Shown here in pieces: positions 46,026-58,698 of a stretch of DNA of 64,000 nt. Within the stretch, counting starts at the first letter, position 1; every line of letters starts with the position of its first letter. Location: positions 62,001 to 126,000 of the forward strand of contig CAJQUW010014298.1 in the NCBI GenBank assembly GCA_907163375.1, read 5' to 3'. The notes under the pieces were generated by a model. The model saw only the letters and a program-made list of their open reading frames with translations, ran no database searches and was not told the DNA's origin. The translations under genes were made by a program, and so were the position numbers. Source of the stretch: Prostheceraeus crozeri (taxonomy: Eukaryota; Platyhelminthes; Polycladida; Euryleptidae).

Positions 46026-47929
46026 TGTTGGATCCGAGCTGGAAGCCAGCCGCGGCCTTATCACAGCTTCCAGACCGGCTAGGCCGGCATTGTTCTTAAT
46101 GGAAGGCTCAATTCTATAAAGCCCTGAAAAAGTGTATAAAATTAGTTAAACTACGCATGAAAATCAGGGAAAGATGCAATATGCCTGAACAGTTAAGGAC
46201 TAATTGATGACCTTGCGGTACTCCAATGATTATGCGATGAAGTGCAAGGACCACCTCAGAAGTTGATCGTGACGTATAACTACTGACAAACTGAATCAGA
46301 AGAGGCTCGACATGATTTGTCTTCACATCAATAATTTTTATTATCAAACAATTATCATTAATTGATCAATAATATTGTCATATTCTGTCAAAGTCTTCTT
46401 CTGTTTAATTTTTCGACGCACGCAGAATTCCTAAAGCAGACTTTTCACCAGACTATTCGTGGGCCTACCCAATCATTCATCACGCTGCTAGGAATTTAGT
46501 TAGCTTGCCATCTGCGTAGATACAATGATTCTTCAATACATCAACTGAGCAAGAAATCATCTTAGCGTGTGTGTGTGTGAGAGAGAGAGAGGAATTCAAT
46601 CGAGAATGTATCGACTTTCTTCGGAATTTAGGGAAGTCTGTTCATCCTCATTTCCTCTCGACTGATTATTCTGTAAAAAGCTAGAAATAAGGAGGCGTTG
46701 ATGCATTTTTATAGTTACTGATGTATCGTTAGTCTATCTATATATTTTCGGATCAGCGAAAGAAAGACAATAATTCTGATGTCGGTCTTAATGGTGCATG
46801 GACTAGAAGTGTGCTAAATTGATTATCAAAGAGAAAACAGATGGACCCTAAGAATAAAATCAAACTAGCTGTTTTGATCCTCAACTGCGTGGATGTACAA
46901 CAGTGAGCTTCGTAGGTGTAGAGATTACAAACATGACAAAGCAACGCATGCAGAACGCCGTGGAAAATAGTCCTAGACTTACCTCATGAATGCAGCTTGA
47001 CACTTCACTAAAACGTCCTTTACTGCTTCCTACATTCAAAAGTTGACTCAAATTGCCTGAAATTTTGTGTTCAGAGCACACTTCTTCCAGTTATGTGGTG
47101 ATCGACAAGTTTTAGACGGTTCCAGGCAAATCTAAAGACGTTGCATGAGATGACCTCCAGATGTATTGTGTACCTAGACTCTAATATAAATTTAGAAGAT
47201 CACTGCACATACAGTGTATGCTGAGAAAGTGTCGAGTTCTCCGTAAATGGTCTCCTTGTATGGAAAGAGAATATTATTGGAAATCATAGAAAACAAAATT
47301 TGCAGAAGAGGTTTCTGAAAATGTTGGAATCCAATGTTGGAAAATGTTACATGTAGATCGGTATGTTATGCAATCATTCAACGTGTGCAGATATTCTGTA
47401 TATTCCGACTTCCGAGCTGCGCGGACGAGCCCCTGTACGGCGAATTGCAGCGTCTACGGTTGCCAAAGAGTTTTGTACACAGATTTTTCAAGTCTGAGGG
47501 CATCTTTCTGCAGTGTTAAAGTGTAAATTAGTTTATTACGCAGACTCACAGCATGTTGCGAAATCACTCGATCTCGAGATTTCAAGATTGAGAAAACAGT
47601 TCGATTTCTCACATATATGAAACACTGACTGAAGCATGGAATATTCATAGGTCGGCTTTCATTTATTATTGTGAGATTGACAGTAACTTCTTATGGTTCG
47701 ATTTTCAAATAATGAAAAACGGTGAGTAGTTGACTGCTTTTCGATCATAAAATGAAATAAGCAAGTCAATAAAGAAAAAACAACCGAATAAAGGATCACA
47801 AATTAGTCACTCAATAAATGCTGATTTGCGTGAAGTAGTTAATCGGAATTAGTATGCAGCATTATCTGTTTTATCGACACGTATACATAATTTTCATGAC
47901 AGAAATATTTGGATTCTATACTGGCGCTA
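46026..47929. other. No supported gene; GT/GA microsatellite
   Basis: A GTGTGTGTGT-GAGAGAGAGA run lies at 46566-46592. A GC-rich imperfect palindrome with GGCTAGGCCGGC lies near 46075. Short frames at 46114-47648 show no motif. Confidence 0.5.
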
Positions 47930-48480
47930 CATGCCCATGGAAGTTGCCCGGAAATTCATAGCAGATGCTACTCGGCATAAATTGCGAAGCTTGGTAATAT
48001 TTTGACCAATGCTTCAATCAAAGCCCGACTTTCCTAACAATGCATGTCATTGTAATGTGTGCTGCCGTGGGATCCAAATTTACTTGCAACGATAAATATA
48101 CTGTTTGCAAATTTAATTGCAAAATATGCAATAAAACTTATACCGGTCAAACTTGTCGTCCGCTAAAACATGGATATGCTGAACATCAACGCAGTTTAAA
48201 AAATCGCGATCAAAAAGTGCACTGTCTGAACATGTTAATGACCTTTCCATTCTAAGCAAACAACATTATTCAGTTCACACGAAGTTGTCTGACAGTCGTC
48301 ACTGTATATAGTCAGCCAAGAATAGACCTCTCCTGAACAGAAAGCATGAGATGATTTGATGGGCCGCTCACTTTTACTATTTAACCCCTCGCCTAGTTGT
48401 ACAGCTCTTATGCCCTTGATAATGTCTGAGAACGAAACACGTCGGGAATGTGTTTTTAAATATAAATTAAATGTAAATTT
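47930..48480 (+). pseudogene. Penelope-like retroelement 3' end with GIY-YIG-type segment
   Basis: Penelope-like elements encode a reverse transcriptase fused to a C-terminal GIY-YIG endonuclease. Here the frame at 48040-48255 reads SKFTCNDKYTVCKFNCKIC, then NKTYTGQTCRPLKHGYAEHQ. This is the usual Y.V..C..C...Y.GQT.RPL..R..EH arrangement of that endonuclease, with TYTG in place of YIG. Following codons in a shifted frame continue the family style (SALSEHVNDLS), and RKHEM-like code appears near 48342. Downstream CTGAGAACGAAACACGTCGG (about 48425) resembles the conserved 3' end of many such elements. The reverse transcriptase part is missing, and the coding end is shifted and interrupted. It is a 5'-truncated dead copy. 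Confidence 0.6.
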
Positions 48481-50188
48481 GTCTTAACGAAGGGAGCGAC
48501 TGCCTTTATTTAAACGCTAGAATGCACCTCCCGCATAATTGACGCCTTGGTTTACTATCATAAATTGCGGAATTAAAACCTCGTTTCATGAGAAGGGTTA
48601 TGAGAAAATGAGAAAGGTTATCATAGCATTGTTAGTACGATGTCTATGCGACATTAAACATATAGAAGGAACGAAGCGAGTAGAAAGTGTAGAAAATGAA
48701 CCGAGTCAAATACATTCGTTTCTTTGACTTTTTTCAAAAACAGCAGTCTCTCAAATCAAAGAATGAGCATCAACTCGTTAAGATGCACTAGACGAGACAT
48801 CACTTCATTGAATTCAGACAGTGACAACAAGTGATCATAAATGAGAGTGCACATAAACAATCCACTGAATTGCAAACCTGTCAATGATCAGTATCCCTTC
48901 AAGCATTAACTGTTGTATCCAATAATTGATTCATTGTCACATGCTGTACAATGAAATTGTACTTAAATTTAGTTACGAGTCCTTCCTGTGATATTCTATT
49001 TAGGACTAATACATCATAGTTTTGTTTTATGCACTCCTGGATTGTTACTTGCTATCTCCAACGTAATAGTTGCTATGCCAAAATATGCACCATAGCAGCG
49101 TAGATTCCTTAACACTCACATCATAGCGACTAACTGCTTCGTATTCATTTAATTGCTGAATTTCTTGATCAGTTTACTGTGTGTGTCAAAGTAAGTAGGG
49201 AAGGCTTTCATTATGGACCAGCTTTTCCCCCATTGATATCTCTTGAAAGTAGTAAACTGACCACCAAAATTGTGATAAGTAGCTTAACCTAATATCGCAC
49301 TGTAACATGTCATGTGTGTACACTGGTTTCAAATTTGTTCTACTTCGAGATGCATTTAAAAATGCATTTTTAATAGTAGTCATCTTTGAAACCCACTTCT
49401 TCCAATATGAACGGCCGAGTGTCCTTATATGGACCCTTGACGTGATTCGAGTTACTCAGCGTAGATTTAACTGGGTAGGTCTTAGTGAAGAGCAGTTGAT
49501 GCCTCTACTTATTCTGAAAATTCTCCAATAAATTTCAAAATAAACTTATGATTGCTGTGATACTCGTGCACATAAGAGCAACTAATGCAGAATAATATTT
49601 TTCTTAGAGCATCCCATTCAGGATAGCATCTACATAGACCAGAACCCAGGGTTGTCCATGGGACATGCGCCACCATGGGAGGTCCATGGGCCCGTGAGAA
49701 TTTAAGTGGACCGAGAAATCTTAGTGAAACTGAAGATAAGTTTCAAATTGAATATTTTATCTTTGTAACATTTATTACTCAGCTGCATCCGAAACATTTT
49801 CAGCATCAGGATGGAAAAAAATATTGTCATAGAAAGTATATTAACATGTTTAAGATCATCAGAGGTATCATACTGATGAAACCTGTTAGGAGTCTGCACT
49901 CTGCAGTAGTCTATGAATACCGGTGTACAGTTTTGTTTGACCAAGATTTGTTGCATAATAAAAATTACCTTCACATAATATTCTGCACTCATTGGCGATT
50001 AAGCATTGCATGCCGAGTTTAGGTTATTAAGCCATAGTGAATCTAAAGTACCACCATCTTAATAAAATTGATCTTAATTCATTGTACATGAGTGCTAGAA
50101 GCACTGCAATATGTGTATGAGTCACTTGTCACAAGAGGGCTCTGCATGTCAGACACTAAAATAACTTCCGCCCTCGCTTTATGCAGAG
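48481..50188. other. No supported gene
   Basis: Overlapping frames on opposite strands at 49675-50022 and 49702-49992 have no motif. CCATGGGAGGTCCATGGGCC near 49673 is a small local palindrome cluster. Otherwise this is AT-rich sequence. Confidence 0.5.
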
Positions 50189-50599
50189 TACAGTTCCCGA
50201 ATAAGGTCATGGCCCGAATAAGGCCATTCCCTCGATATCTCTTAGAGGAAACACAACTGACGGCTTCTGATTGGCGGGTGAAGTTGCTCTATCAACCAAC
50301 TAAGATGATGACCTGGAATTGATAGAGAATCCCGACTCGTCAACTTTTCAGCAGACGATGACTCATACTTAATCTTCCTAATTTTATGAACGACAATTTC
50401 GCAAGCGACGAGTTTGATTTATAGAGTTTTACAGAGTTTATAGAGATCTATGGAGTTTGTGTAAACAAAATTTTATCATTACATTATCGGCTTTTACTTT
50501 ATATGCAAAAATGGATCATAGTAGGCCTATAATAAGTACATAGCATATTTTCCTTATGTTTCAGTACTTATATAATAATCAAGTGTCACTTAAGTAATA

Positions 50600-53352
50600 G
50601 GGTACGAGGGGGTAATTTCGCCCAGGGGATATTTCGCCAAGTTATTTACTGTTGCGATGAGCCGTTTCGCTCTTTTAATATGCAAGTGTTTGCCCCGAAT
50701 GCCAGTCTAGTCATCAGACTTTGTATTCGATCAGCTTATGATGAGAATCAAGCAGCCATACACTGCGTCTACTGTTGCTACGTGACGTCTCATTGGAGGA
50801 GACGGGAATCACATCGAATAGCGTGTTTGCCTCGATCGTCATTTGTCCAAGAGTTGTGTCAACGTACCAGACGACGGTAAGTAGATCTTATCTTCATCTA
50901 ACATTTGTTCATAATTTCCGAATTTAGGCGATGAATATACACTGTTTTATTGATAAGTATAGGTTGAAGTCGATGACAGATATAAGGGGTTATTTCGCCA
51001 AAAAAGAGAGAATTTCTGAAATAATGATATCATGAACAAAAGCGCTTCATTTAGGTAGAAGAATACGAGAGTAACAAGCAAAACTTTGATTCAATAAGAA
51101 CTAACATGTTTTAAGTCTTTTCAGTACACATAAGAAAATCGGCGAAATAACCCCTTGTATCTATAAAGTCTGCCATATTCGATACACTGCCTTATACTTC
51201 TATATTTTTTGTCTTCTTTATCCTTGAACTTATGTCTTCCTATTACTAGATATCGGCTAAATCACAGAACTCATTGAAAGTATTTTTCTTGCAGTTATGC
51301 CGCGCACTTAGGTCTCAAAGAAAGCTTACCAGCAGTACGACAAAGAAAACTTGCTTGCTGCAGTTAACTCGGTGAGGGCAGGAGATCATACACCAAGCGT
51401 TGCTTTGGATGGTGTTCAAAGTGCCGAGGAGGACGATAGCCGATCAACTCCAGCGTCAGCGGAAGCAGGAAAATATTGGTAGGCCTACTATATTCACGCA
51501 AGAGCAGGAGAATGAGATTTGCGCTCGTCTAATCTACTTGGAACGAAGAGGCTTCCCTCTCACATATCTGGTCTCCTCGAATCTGCCACACGTATGCTAC
51601 TATTCTCCCAAGAAGAAAGCAGCTAAATGGTCCTATTCCGAGCAATTGGCGTCATTCGGGGCACTGTTCACGAGACTGGTGGTTCTCATTTAAGAATCGC
51701 CATCCAGCGCTGTCATTGAGAAAGCCAGAAGGTCTTAGTGCTGCCAGAGCACAAGCATTCAATCACAAGCGAGTGTCAGATATTTATGAGGACCTCGAAA
51801 AAAATCTATGACGAACTTGATCTTCGCGACTACCCACAGCTGTTTACAACATCGAATGAGACGGGGCTTTCCACCGTTCCGAATAATCCGACTCAAGTAA
51901 TTGCAGCAAGAGGAACTCGGACCGTCCAGTCGATCAAAGTTGGTGGGAGAGGAACGCTCACAACGATAGTCCCAAGCATTAATGCAAGTGGCGATTGCCT
52001 TCCACTTTTCGTCATTATGAAAGGTGGTGTCGTAGCACAGGAAGTTCATCAGGAATATTCTTCGCAGAAATTACAAATTCTAAAGACTGGCTACATCGAC
52101 AGCGAAGTGTTTCTTAAATTTCTTCACTTCTTTCAAGAACACCGATCAAGATTCCAGGGAAGAAGTGTTTACTTTATTCTTGATGGACATTCATCACATG
52201 TGACAACGTAGGCCTATTAAATATTGTGTCGAAGAATAACATCGAACTGTTGTGCTTACCACCTCATTGTTCCCATCGACTCCAAACCGCTTGATACTCA
52301 CTTTAACAAGTCACTCAAATCTCTTTGGACGAAAAATATTGAACAATATTTGCGTGATAGTTCTGAGCAAGCTCTTACGCGACTTTCCTTGTGCAGGTGT
52401 TCAAAAGTTGTTTTGAACTAATGCAACTGAAGCAAGGTTTTGTTGTAGATTCCGTTTGCTTATTGTGGATTGTTTCCTGTCAACAAGGAAGCCGTTAAGA
52501 TTGTGGAATTCACAAAAAGTCTGTCGTTCAGCAATGACGATCTTGGTATGGAAGCAACCAGAGCAAGGACAACTGTGGACCAAGTTCCAGACCAAGAAAG
52601 TTTGAATTATCTGCCATCAGAAATTTCGTCGCCTAATTCATCTATTCGATCGCATTCAGTAGCCCAAAGAAAGCAACAAGAGCCACACACCAAAAGAAAC
52701 ATATTGCCATCGTAAGAGATTTGATGAAGAACAGAGATGAAAGCAAAAAGAAGAAACAAATGAAAGTAAAACTCAGATTTAAAGCTACAAAAACGGTTAG
52801 CAAAGATAACAAAAAAGAAAAAGCCAATGAGTTCCTCCACATGTCTCTGCTGCGTTTGTGAGACTGAGTGCTATGATCGTTTACAATGTTGAGGACTGGT
52901 TTAGATGCGTTTTTGCTCACTCTGGTGCTGTGAAAGTTTTTTGGCGTGGACAAGTGTTTTAATTGTGAAAATTAAAGGCAAACCAAGTATCGAGCATGTT
53001 GTTAGTGTTCTACTTAGTACATGTGGTGCTATTCTACATGACAAAAGAAAGGATGTTCATTGATTCAGCAATAAAATATCTTCTTGTGAGGATTTGCAAA
53101 TATCTCGTTTTTGCGTGATGCTAGCATACATGGCGAAATATCCCCTAATCGCTTTAAATCAAAATAATTGAGTGGTTGCATTGCAAGGCATCCCATAAAG
53201 CATATAATGGTATATTTAGTATATATAGATATCATATATTCTAGAGCACGCATAGAAGGGCTAGAAAAGTGATCACAATGCCATAGATAAATTAATAAAT
53301 ATTCGAAAACATCAATTAAATGAAAACATGGCGAAATTACCCCCTCGTACCC
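50600..53352 (+). mobile_element. pogo-type DNA transposon with TA target duplication
   Basis: The ends GGGTACGAGGGGGTAATTTC (50600) and the exact complement (to 53352) are at least 23 bp long. TA flanks them (50598-50599 and 53353-53354). The length of 2753 bp and the encoded DDE_1 transposase fit the pogo/Tigger branch of Tc1/mariner. Extra copies of TTTCGCC next to a GGGG run lie near both ends (50630, 50990, 51143, 53132) and look like transposase binding repeats. The ends are intact although the gene is broken. Confidence 0.9.
51297..52960 (+). pseudogene. pogo-type transposase (HTH, DDE_1, zinc-binding tail), broken
   Basis: A leader exon ends at 50876. A GT-AG intron (50877-51294, ending TTTTTCTTGCAG) precedes the ATG at 51297. 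The N-terminus (KKAYQQYDKENLLAAVNSVR) is a psq-type helix-turn-helix, with an early in-frame TAG. A second frame gives FKVPRRTIADQLQRQRKQ and ICARLIYLERRGFPLT, the CENP-B-like binding region. The catalytic DDE_1 domain lies at 51738-52211: TSNETGLSTVPNNP with N where the family has the first D, GGRGTLTTIVPSINASGD, then FILDGHSSHVTT with the second D. LLCLPPHCSHRLQPLDTHFN follows in shifted code and would hold the third acidic residue. GLFPVNKEAVK-like code near 52470 and a cysteine-rich tail (about 52840-52960) end the protein. Several frame changes make it inactive. Confidence 0.85.
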
Positions 53353-53636
53353 TAAAGGGATACTCCTGGTTTATGTTTTAATAATGAATATATGGGAAGA
53401 TAGGTTTATATGTATGGCCCTATTAGGGCCGGTTGGCCCCAATAAGGCCTGTTTGGGTACTTTGCGTAGAATAAAGATTTAACCTACTTATATTCAACCA
53501 AAAATGTTCCAATGGTTGCCATTCGAAATATGAGATTCCCAGCTACCCAACCATTGCCACAAAGTGCAAATTAATGAGTATAGGCCGACTCACAGATTGG
53601 AAAAGTTTGAATTGGTGGCCTTATTCGGGTACTGTA

Positions 53637-54273
53637 CCTTACATGACTGCCTGAAAATGACGTGTGATAGATTTTCATTCTACAACGTGGGAATTTTTGT
53701 TAATTGTTCCCCATCAAGCGGATAATGCTGTGGTCCACAACAAGGGGCAGTCCATAATGGGAGCCTTTCTCCTAGATTTGCTATGTACAAAGATTTTATT
53801 GCAGGATTTTGTAAATAATTATCTAAAGTAATCTATTATAAAAATACAGATTTGTTTGTTCAATGATACCTTCCCAACTGGCACACAGAACCAAGCCCAG
53901 AAAGTCATCCCTTTCCGCACTGAAATCCGACCGCTAATAAGCTGATCAAACTTTCTTCCCAGATGTGGGTTCTAGGAACCAAAGTCAGATTTTATCAAAA
54001 ATTGATAAAAATTGATTTTGGGCAGCAATTAATTAACTTCCATTGCATCAGGAGGCAATCAATTAATTGCAACTATTTATCATCACCGGTTGAATAGGCA
54101 AATTCTTGTTTTTGAATTTTCATTCTGTTATTTCAATTTAACTGATTAGGAGACTACATGGACCCACATAATTGCAAGTCTCATAACAGCTTATTATTGA
54201 CCCTATCAGGACCGGGGCGGGGGTACAAGGTGCCCCACCTATCTACTTCTTTTTATATCTCCTAACTAAGTCA
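53637..54273. other. No supported gene
   Basis: AT-rich, with AATTAATTGCAA-like words at about 54025-54080 that recur at 55985-56090. No gene. Confidence 0.5.
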
Positions 54274-54281
54274 GATAGAAG

Positions 54282-54894
54282 CAGCGGCGGCTCGTGACAT
54301 TTGGTCCAGGTGGGGCATAACAATAAAATAAATAATAAATTTTTACATAATCAAAAATCTAGTCTAAAAGGATCTTATTTTGTAAACGAAAAGCAAAGAA
54401 TATGTTAGCAACATGCTATACATGTGTAAGTCTATGTCACTGCATTTAATTACACGGTTGAAGCAACATTTTGTCTATTCATGGATTGATCGCTGGTGCT
54501 AACCTCACATTACCTCACTCAGTAAAAAGGGAATCACAATGCATTGTCTTTCCATTGACGGTTAACCAATCAGAAGCGTTAGGGCTCCCTCTCGAGTGCC
54601 CATTCTGTGACGCATTCATCGCGTGTTAATTCTGTCTATTCGCTCAGATCGTGAAATGAACCACTCTAACGTCATCTCAATCTCGATGCTTGGGCGCGCC
54701 CATCAGTCTTGAAAACGATTGATGGATTCTGCTAGCGTCACTGTCGCGCAAATGGAATAGATGTACATGAAGTATAGTTGAAATTTATGATCAAGAAATG
54801 GAGTCTACTACTGATGTTGCTGGTTATTTAAGTTAGTCAACATTTCAATAGGTGGGGCAGTGCCCCACCTGCCCAAATGGACGAGCCGCCACTG
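54282..54894. mobile_element. hAT-type MITE with 8-bp target duplication
   Basis: The ends CAGCGGCGGCTCGT and ACGAGCCGCCACTG are inverted, and the pairing continues inward through CCAGGTGGGGCA against TGCCCCACCTG. The 8-bp sequence GATAGAAG flanks both sides exactly (54274-54281 and 54895-54902), as expected for hAT transposition. The 613-bp interior has no transposase code, so it is non-autonomous. Confidence 0.9.
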
Positions 54895-54902
54895 GATAGA
54901 AG

Positions 54903-56496
54903 TTTAATTTTTTGTGACTTTTAGTTTGCATGTATATTGAAGTTTCAGCAAAAATTTAGGCAAAAGTGGTTCTCTGCAAGGTCAGTTTTGAAGTACTTCT
55001 TAGAAAATGGATGGTTTTCATTTAGAGTAGCATTGATTTTTGATATAATGTTTCCCCGTATCATGTTTACATGATATTTATGCATGTGCAATTCAAGATT
55101 GTTCTTCAACCTGCAGTTCGCACCACTCGACGTCGAAACTCTTTCTTTCCTGCTACAGTGATTCTTGCGAATAATAATATGATTGAATGATGTCAAGTAG
55201 CGCCAGAATCAACATTTATATCGCTTTCTTCTAGAAATGCACGGTGCACAAAATGTGCTTTGTTTAAATTTTCTTATGTAAGCGCATAATAGATGCACTT
55301 AATGATTTCGAATGTGATTTGAAAATATACATTTATTTACTTACTTACTTACTTGAGTAAAAGTTTGCAGAAATACTTTAGTTGTAATGAACAATTTTTG
55401 AGGAGTCAAAAAATATGCACAGATTCATAAAAAAGAAAAAAATTGAAAATACAAATTTCAACTTAAAATGTTTAGTATGAAGGTCTTCGAATCATGCAAA
55501 ATAGGGACTTCCATTCGAAAGAGGAGACTCGAAGTAGAAGGCCCTCCAGTCTTGCTGCAAATGGTCCGGTCCTAATAGAGTTAACTTGCATATGACTTGA
55601 ACAGACCCATCACATGAAATACAAATAACTATATTCTTAGATCGATGTGAATATTGATAATTTAATTGAAAACTTAAATTCATACGGTCATATGTCATAA
55701 TTAAAGTGATAGTCATATACTAAAACAAGTGAATGATCAATCACACTTGCTTGTAGCCGAACATGAAATGGAATTTTAAAAGATATCATGAAAGTATTGT
55801 AATTTAGAGATGCTAACTACGTTGTGCTCCAAATACGGTAGTTCCTGGCTGGAATCCTGAAAGCGATTGGTTGTGAACAAGCAATTTTAGCAAGCTTAGT
55901 ATCTAAATAAATAACTGGGATGTTTTTCCAGTGAGAGGTGCGGCATTGCAAGAAAATCGGTCAATTAAATGCCTTCCCTACTACGACACAATCAATTAAT
56001 TAATTGCAATTTTTCTACCACAGCAATCATTTAATTGCAATTTTGGATAGGAGCAATCAGCTAATTGCAATGCAATTTATTTTTGATTACCTCTAATCAC
56101 AGTCAGTCATTCCATAGTCAATTTCTATAAAAAAGAGAATCGTAAGTGACCTAATGGTGCCGGCACACCTCACTATTTTCTCACTGTACTCTCTCTATTT
56201 TCTTGGGTTTCGGTTCACGGAAGTCCCAATTGTCTTCAAGGGCCTAATTCTTGGGAATGCATGTCAGAAATCCTGGGAAGCTGCTTTGTAAGCAGAAAGT
56301 TCAATAACGAAGTCTGTTATTAAAGAGCCACACTCTACTAATAAATTTATCTGATAATTCATCCTCTGATGTGGAAAATCTATAGTTACTGTATAAGTTG
56401 CCTTTGCGATTATATAAGCCAGTAAAGGAAGGTAGTGTTCACTTCACAATATGAAAGTCTAGGCTATTGGTTTTTTTCATGTTAGGTTTGTTGGTC
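54903..56496. other. No supported gene; ACTT microsatellite and AATTGCAA cluster
   Basis: A TTAC/ACTT tetranucleotide run lies at 55334-55355. Three spaced copies of CAAT..(A)TTAATTGCAA lie at 55988-56072. Minus-strand frames at 54945-55196 and 55492-55716 show no motif. Confidence 0.5.
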
Positions 56497-56785
56497 TACA
56501 CTGTAAACTCTAGGGCATGAAATTTTGCTTGAATTAGGCACGAAATTTAGGCATCAATTTTAACCAACACAAGGCACGAGTAGGCACGAAGTTCGAAGTG
56601 CCGAGTTCGTGCCCATTGATTTTTTCCTTCGATTTCATTGGATAAGCAAATATTTAGTTTGGCGCCTATTAGTGACTAGTGGCGCCTACTGGTGCCTCAA
56701 GGCACTAGAAAGACACTAACTAGGCGCTAACTGGCACGAAATTTCGGCTTCGTGCCTAAATTAGTGCCCTACAGTTTACAATGTA
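56497..56785. mobile_element. Small inverted-repeat element rich in GGCACGAA words
   Basis: The ends match TACAYTGTAAACTSTAGGGC on the left and, inverted, on the right. Inside, GGCACGAA/TTCGTGCC and GGCGCC words recur at least six times in both orientations (56541, 56574, 56590, 56605, 56665, 56692, 56730, 56745). This fits a MITE with subterminal binding repeats. The family and target duplication were not determined. Confidence 0.6.
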
Positions 56786-56872
56786 TATACCATCATTTGG
56801 TTCATACCTCATTAAATAACCTGATATCGCCACTAACTTTTTATTAACAAATAGCGGAAGGTAATCCATCCG

Positions 56873-57040
56873 GAGCCGAACTCCTGGATCTCAACCAATG
56901 GATTCGACTGAACGGATTCCACTCCAACATCGCTCGGGTGGCCGCAAACATCCAGAGATGTCGCTTACGACAGTTCGCCTCCGGGGCTTGTGATCATCAG
57001 CTCAAACAGTGGAGCACATTATGTCGCAATGCAGAAACAG
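56873..57040 (+). pseudogene. Probable LINE ORF2 C-terminal fragment
   Basis: A patch of clearly higher GC encodes WIRLNGFHSNIARVAANIQR in frame, followed by a cysteine/histidine stretch (ACDHQLKQ). One frame over comes VEHIMSQC. This is the usual C-terminal RLN....G........C.CG...Q.VEHI...C zinc-knuckle-like block of several LINE clades. A single frame change separates the two halves. No reverse transcriptase is present upstream. Confidence 0.5.
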
Positions 57041-58698
57041 GTCTCCTTCTGGTGACTTTTGTCTCCTTCGAGATCCCCAATATTGATTAGAGAAGCTGAC
57101 TCCATGTAACTTTAATTTTGTGTTTTTGATGTGGGAGTATTTATATTCCAATAATGGTAAAAAAATAATAGAATTAACGTTGCTACTTGCAACCTTGTAG
57201 TGTCTTGCGCTTGCCATTGCAATAGATTTCACTTATCAAAATCGCGGTTAGTCGGAACAGGATGGATTTATTTTTTCCATTTCAGTAAATTCACTTCACT
57301 ACATGACCACGCCATCACTACAAAATATACCAAATTTAGCAAATGACATGGCATCTCACGCATACTAATACAATGCACTGATTGTCATGCAATATTAGGA
57401 TAACTTTCAATGGACAAGAATAGTACCGCAACGTTTTGGCAAGCACTGCCTCATCGCCTGGAATTTTTAAAATATCCAGAGGTTCTCGCAATGTCCGGGA
57501 ATAGTAAATTGATATATACCGATTCACGGCCATCATCAACCCATGTCACCGATACACTGAAAAGTCTTAACAAATTATTTTGCATCATTTGAGAATTGTC
57601 AGTGTTTTATTTTCAATGTCGATTTTTCATGAATTTTCAAATAGCAAACCGATATAATCAAAAGAGTCACCGCAAATTAATTATAAACATCAAATACAAC
57701 TGGTACAAATTCAATAGAATGTACTTGACTACTTTACTGTTCACAATGCACCAATGATTAGACAGACAACACGATTATATCAAACAGGAGACTTGGAGTC
57801 ACTGGTGGGTTAGCGTGTCACTTGTTTTCCAGATCACCCGGCAAGGACCACCTGGTCACGGATAGGTGATTTAGTTCCATCACTGGCCGCACATTACCTG
57901 AACAAGTGTTATGAAAGGAAAACTTGTCAGCTGAAAGCATAAAATGCTTCATTTTGTTTCAGTTACACCCTTCATATTCACTGCAGCTTTAGTGATTCAT
58001 TTTGTACAGGTTCAAAGTAGACGCAGATAACCTTCCGACATAAACTGTTATAGGAGCTGATTCAAAGTTATTTGTGATAGACTAGGGACTCCTCACGATA
58101 TAAATATTCTGACTGAAGGTACTAAATATGTTTTATCCATTCACTACATTCACCTGACATGATAAGCAAGAGCAGCATTGATAATGTAGAAAATAGAAAA
58201 TAGAATAAGTTAAACATAAAATATGCAAGAACATAAAAATCTTGCAAGTAAGTGTGAAGGTTGCCAGCTAATCTTTTGCACTTGCCATTGAGTCCATGTT
58301 CATGGCGAGCAAGTCTTAGTGCTTGACACTGTTTGGCTTGCTAACTCTTCAATTGAAGCCCACTATTAATCATAGAATTTTGACATAAGATATTGGTTGA
58401 TTTCTACATTGACGAAACATCAAATTATTTTCCTGTTATTTCTTAGTGTTACTTCTTTTGCCTGTGAATACGTATTTGAATTTTTGTTTGAATCGCAAGG
58501 AGCTATACAAATCAGAAAATTTCTAACACTGCTAGTTGTGGCTCAAGAATACGTAGAAGGAAAAGCTTTCTTCGTCAAATTTAAATTGGAAAGCAAACTT
58601 AAAACAGTACAGACATGCCTCAGGCAGCTTCGCGTGGGGGAGAATTTACCTCACTCTTCTTGCCTTTTAAAAGTCTACTTTCAAATCTATATTTGTCT
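57041..58698. other. No supported gene
   Basis: The 142-codon frame at 58397-58825 begins at a TTG and runs through the inverted-repeat element at its 3' end; it has no known motif. No other signal is seen. Confidence 0.45.

Larger units (their letters stand above)
50191..53634. mobile_element. Tc1/mariner-type MITE (about 690 bp) interrupted by a pogo element
   Basis: The ends CAGTTCCCGAATAAGG (50191) and CCTTATTCGGGTACTG (to 53634) are inverted, with one mismatch. They are flanked by TA (50189-50190 and 53635-53636), which fits the Tc1/mariner superfamily. AATAAGGCC words recur inside (50205-50222 and about 53440-53450). When the inner element and one copy of its TA are removed, about 690 bp remain with no gene, so this was a non-autonomous element. 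Confidence 0.75.

Noticed and set aside
49675-50022. Opposing frames of 115 and 96 codons
   Set aside because: Mutually overlapping, of low complexity and without motifs.
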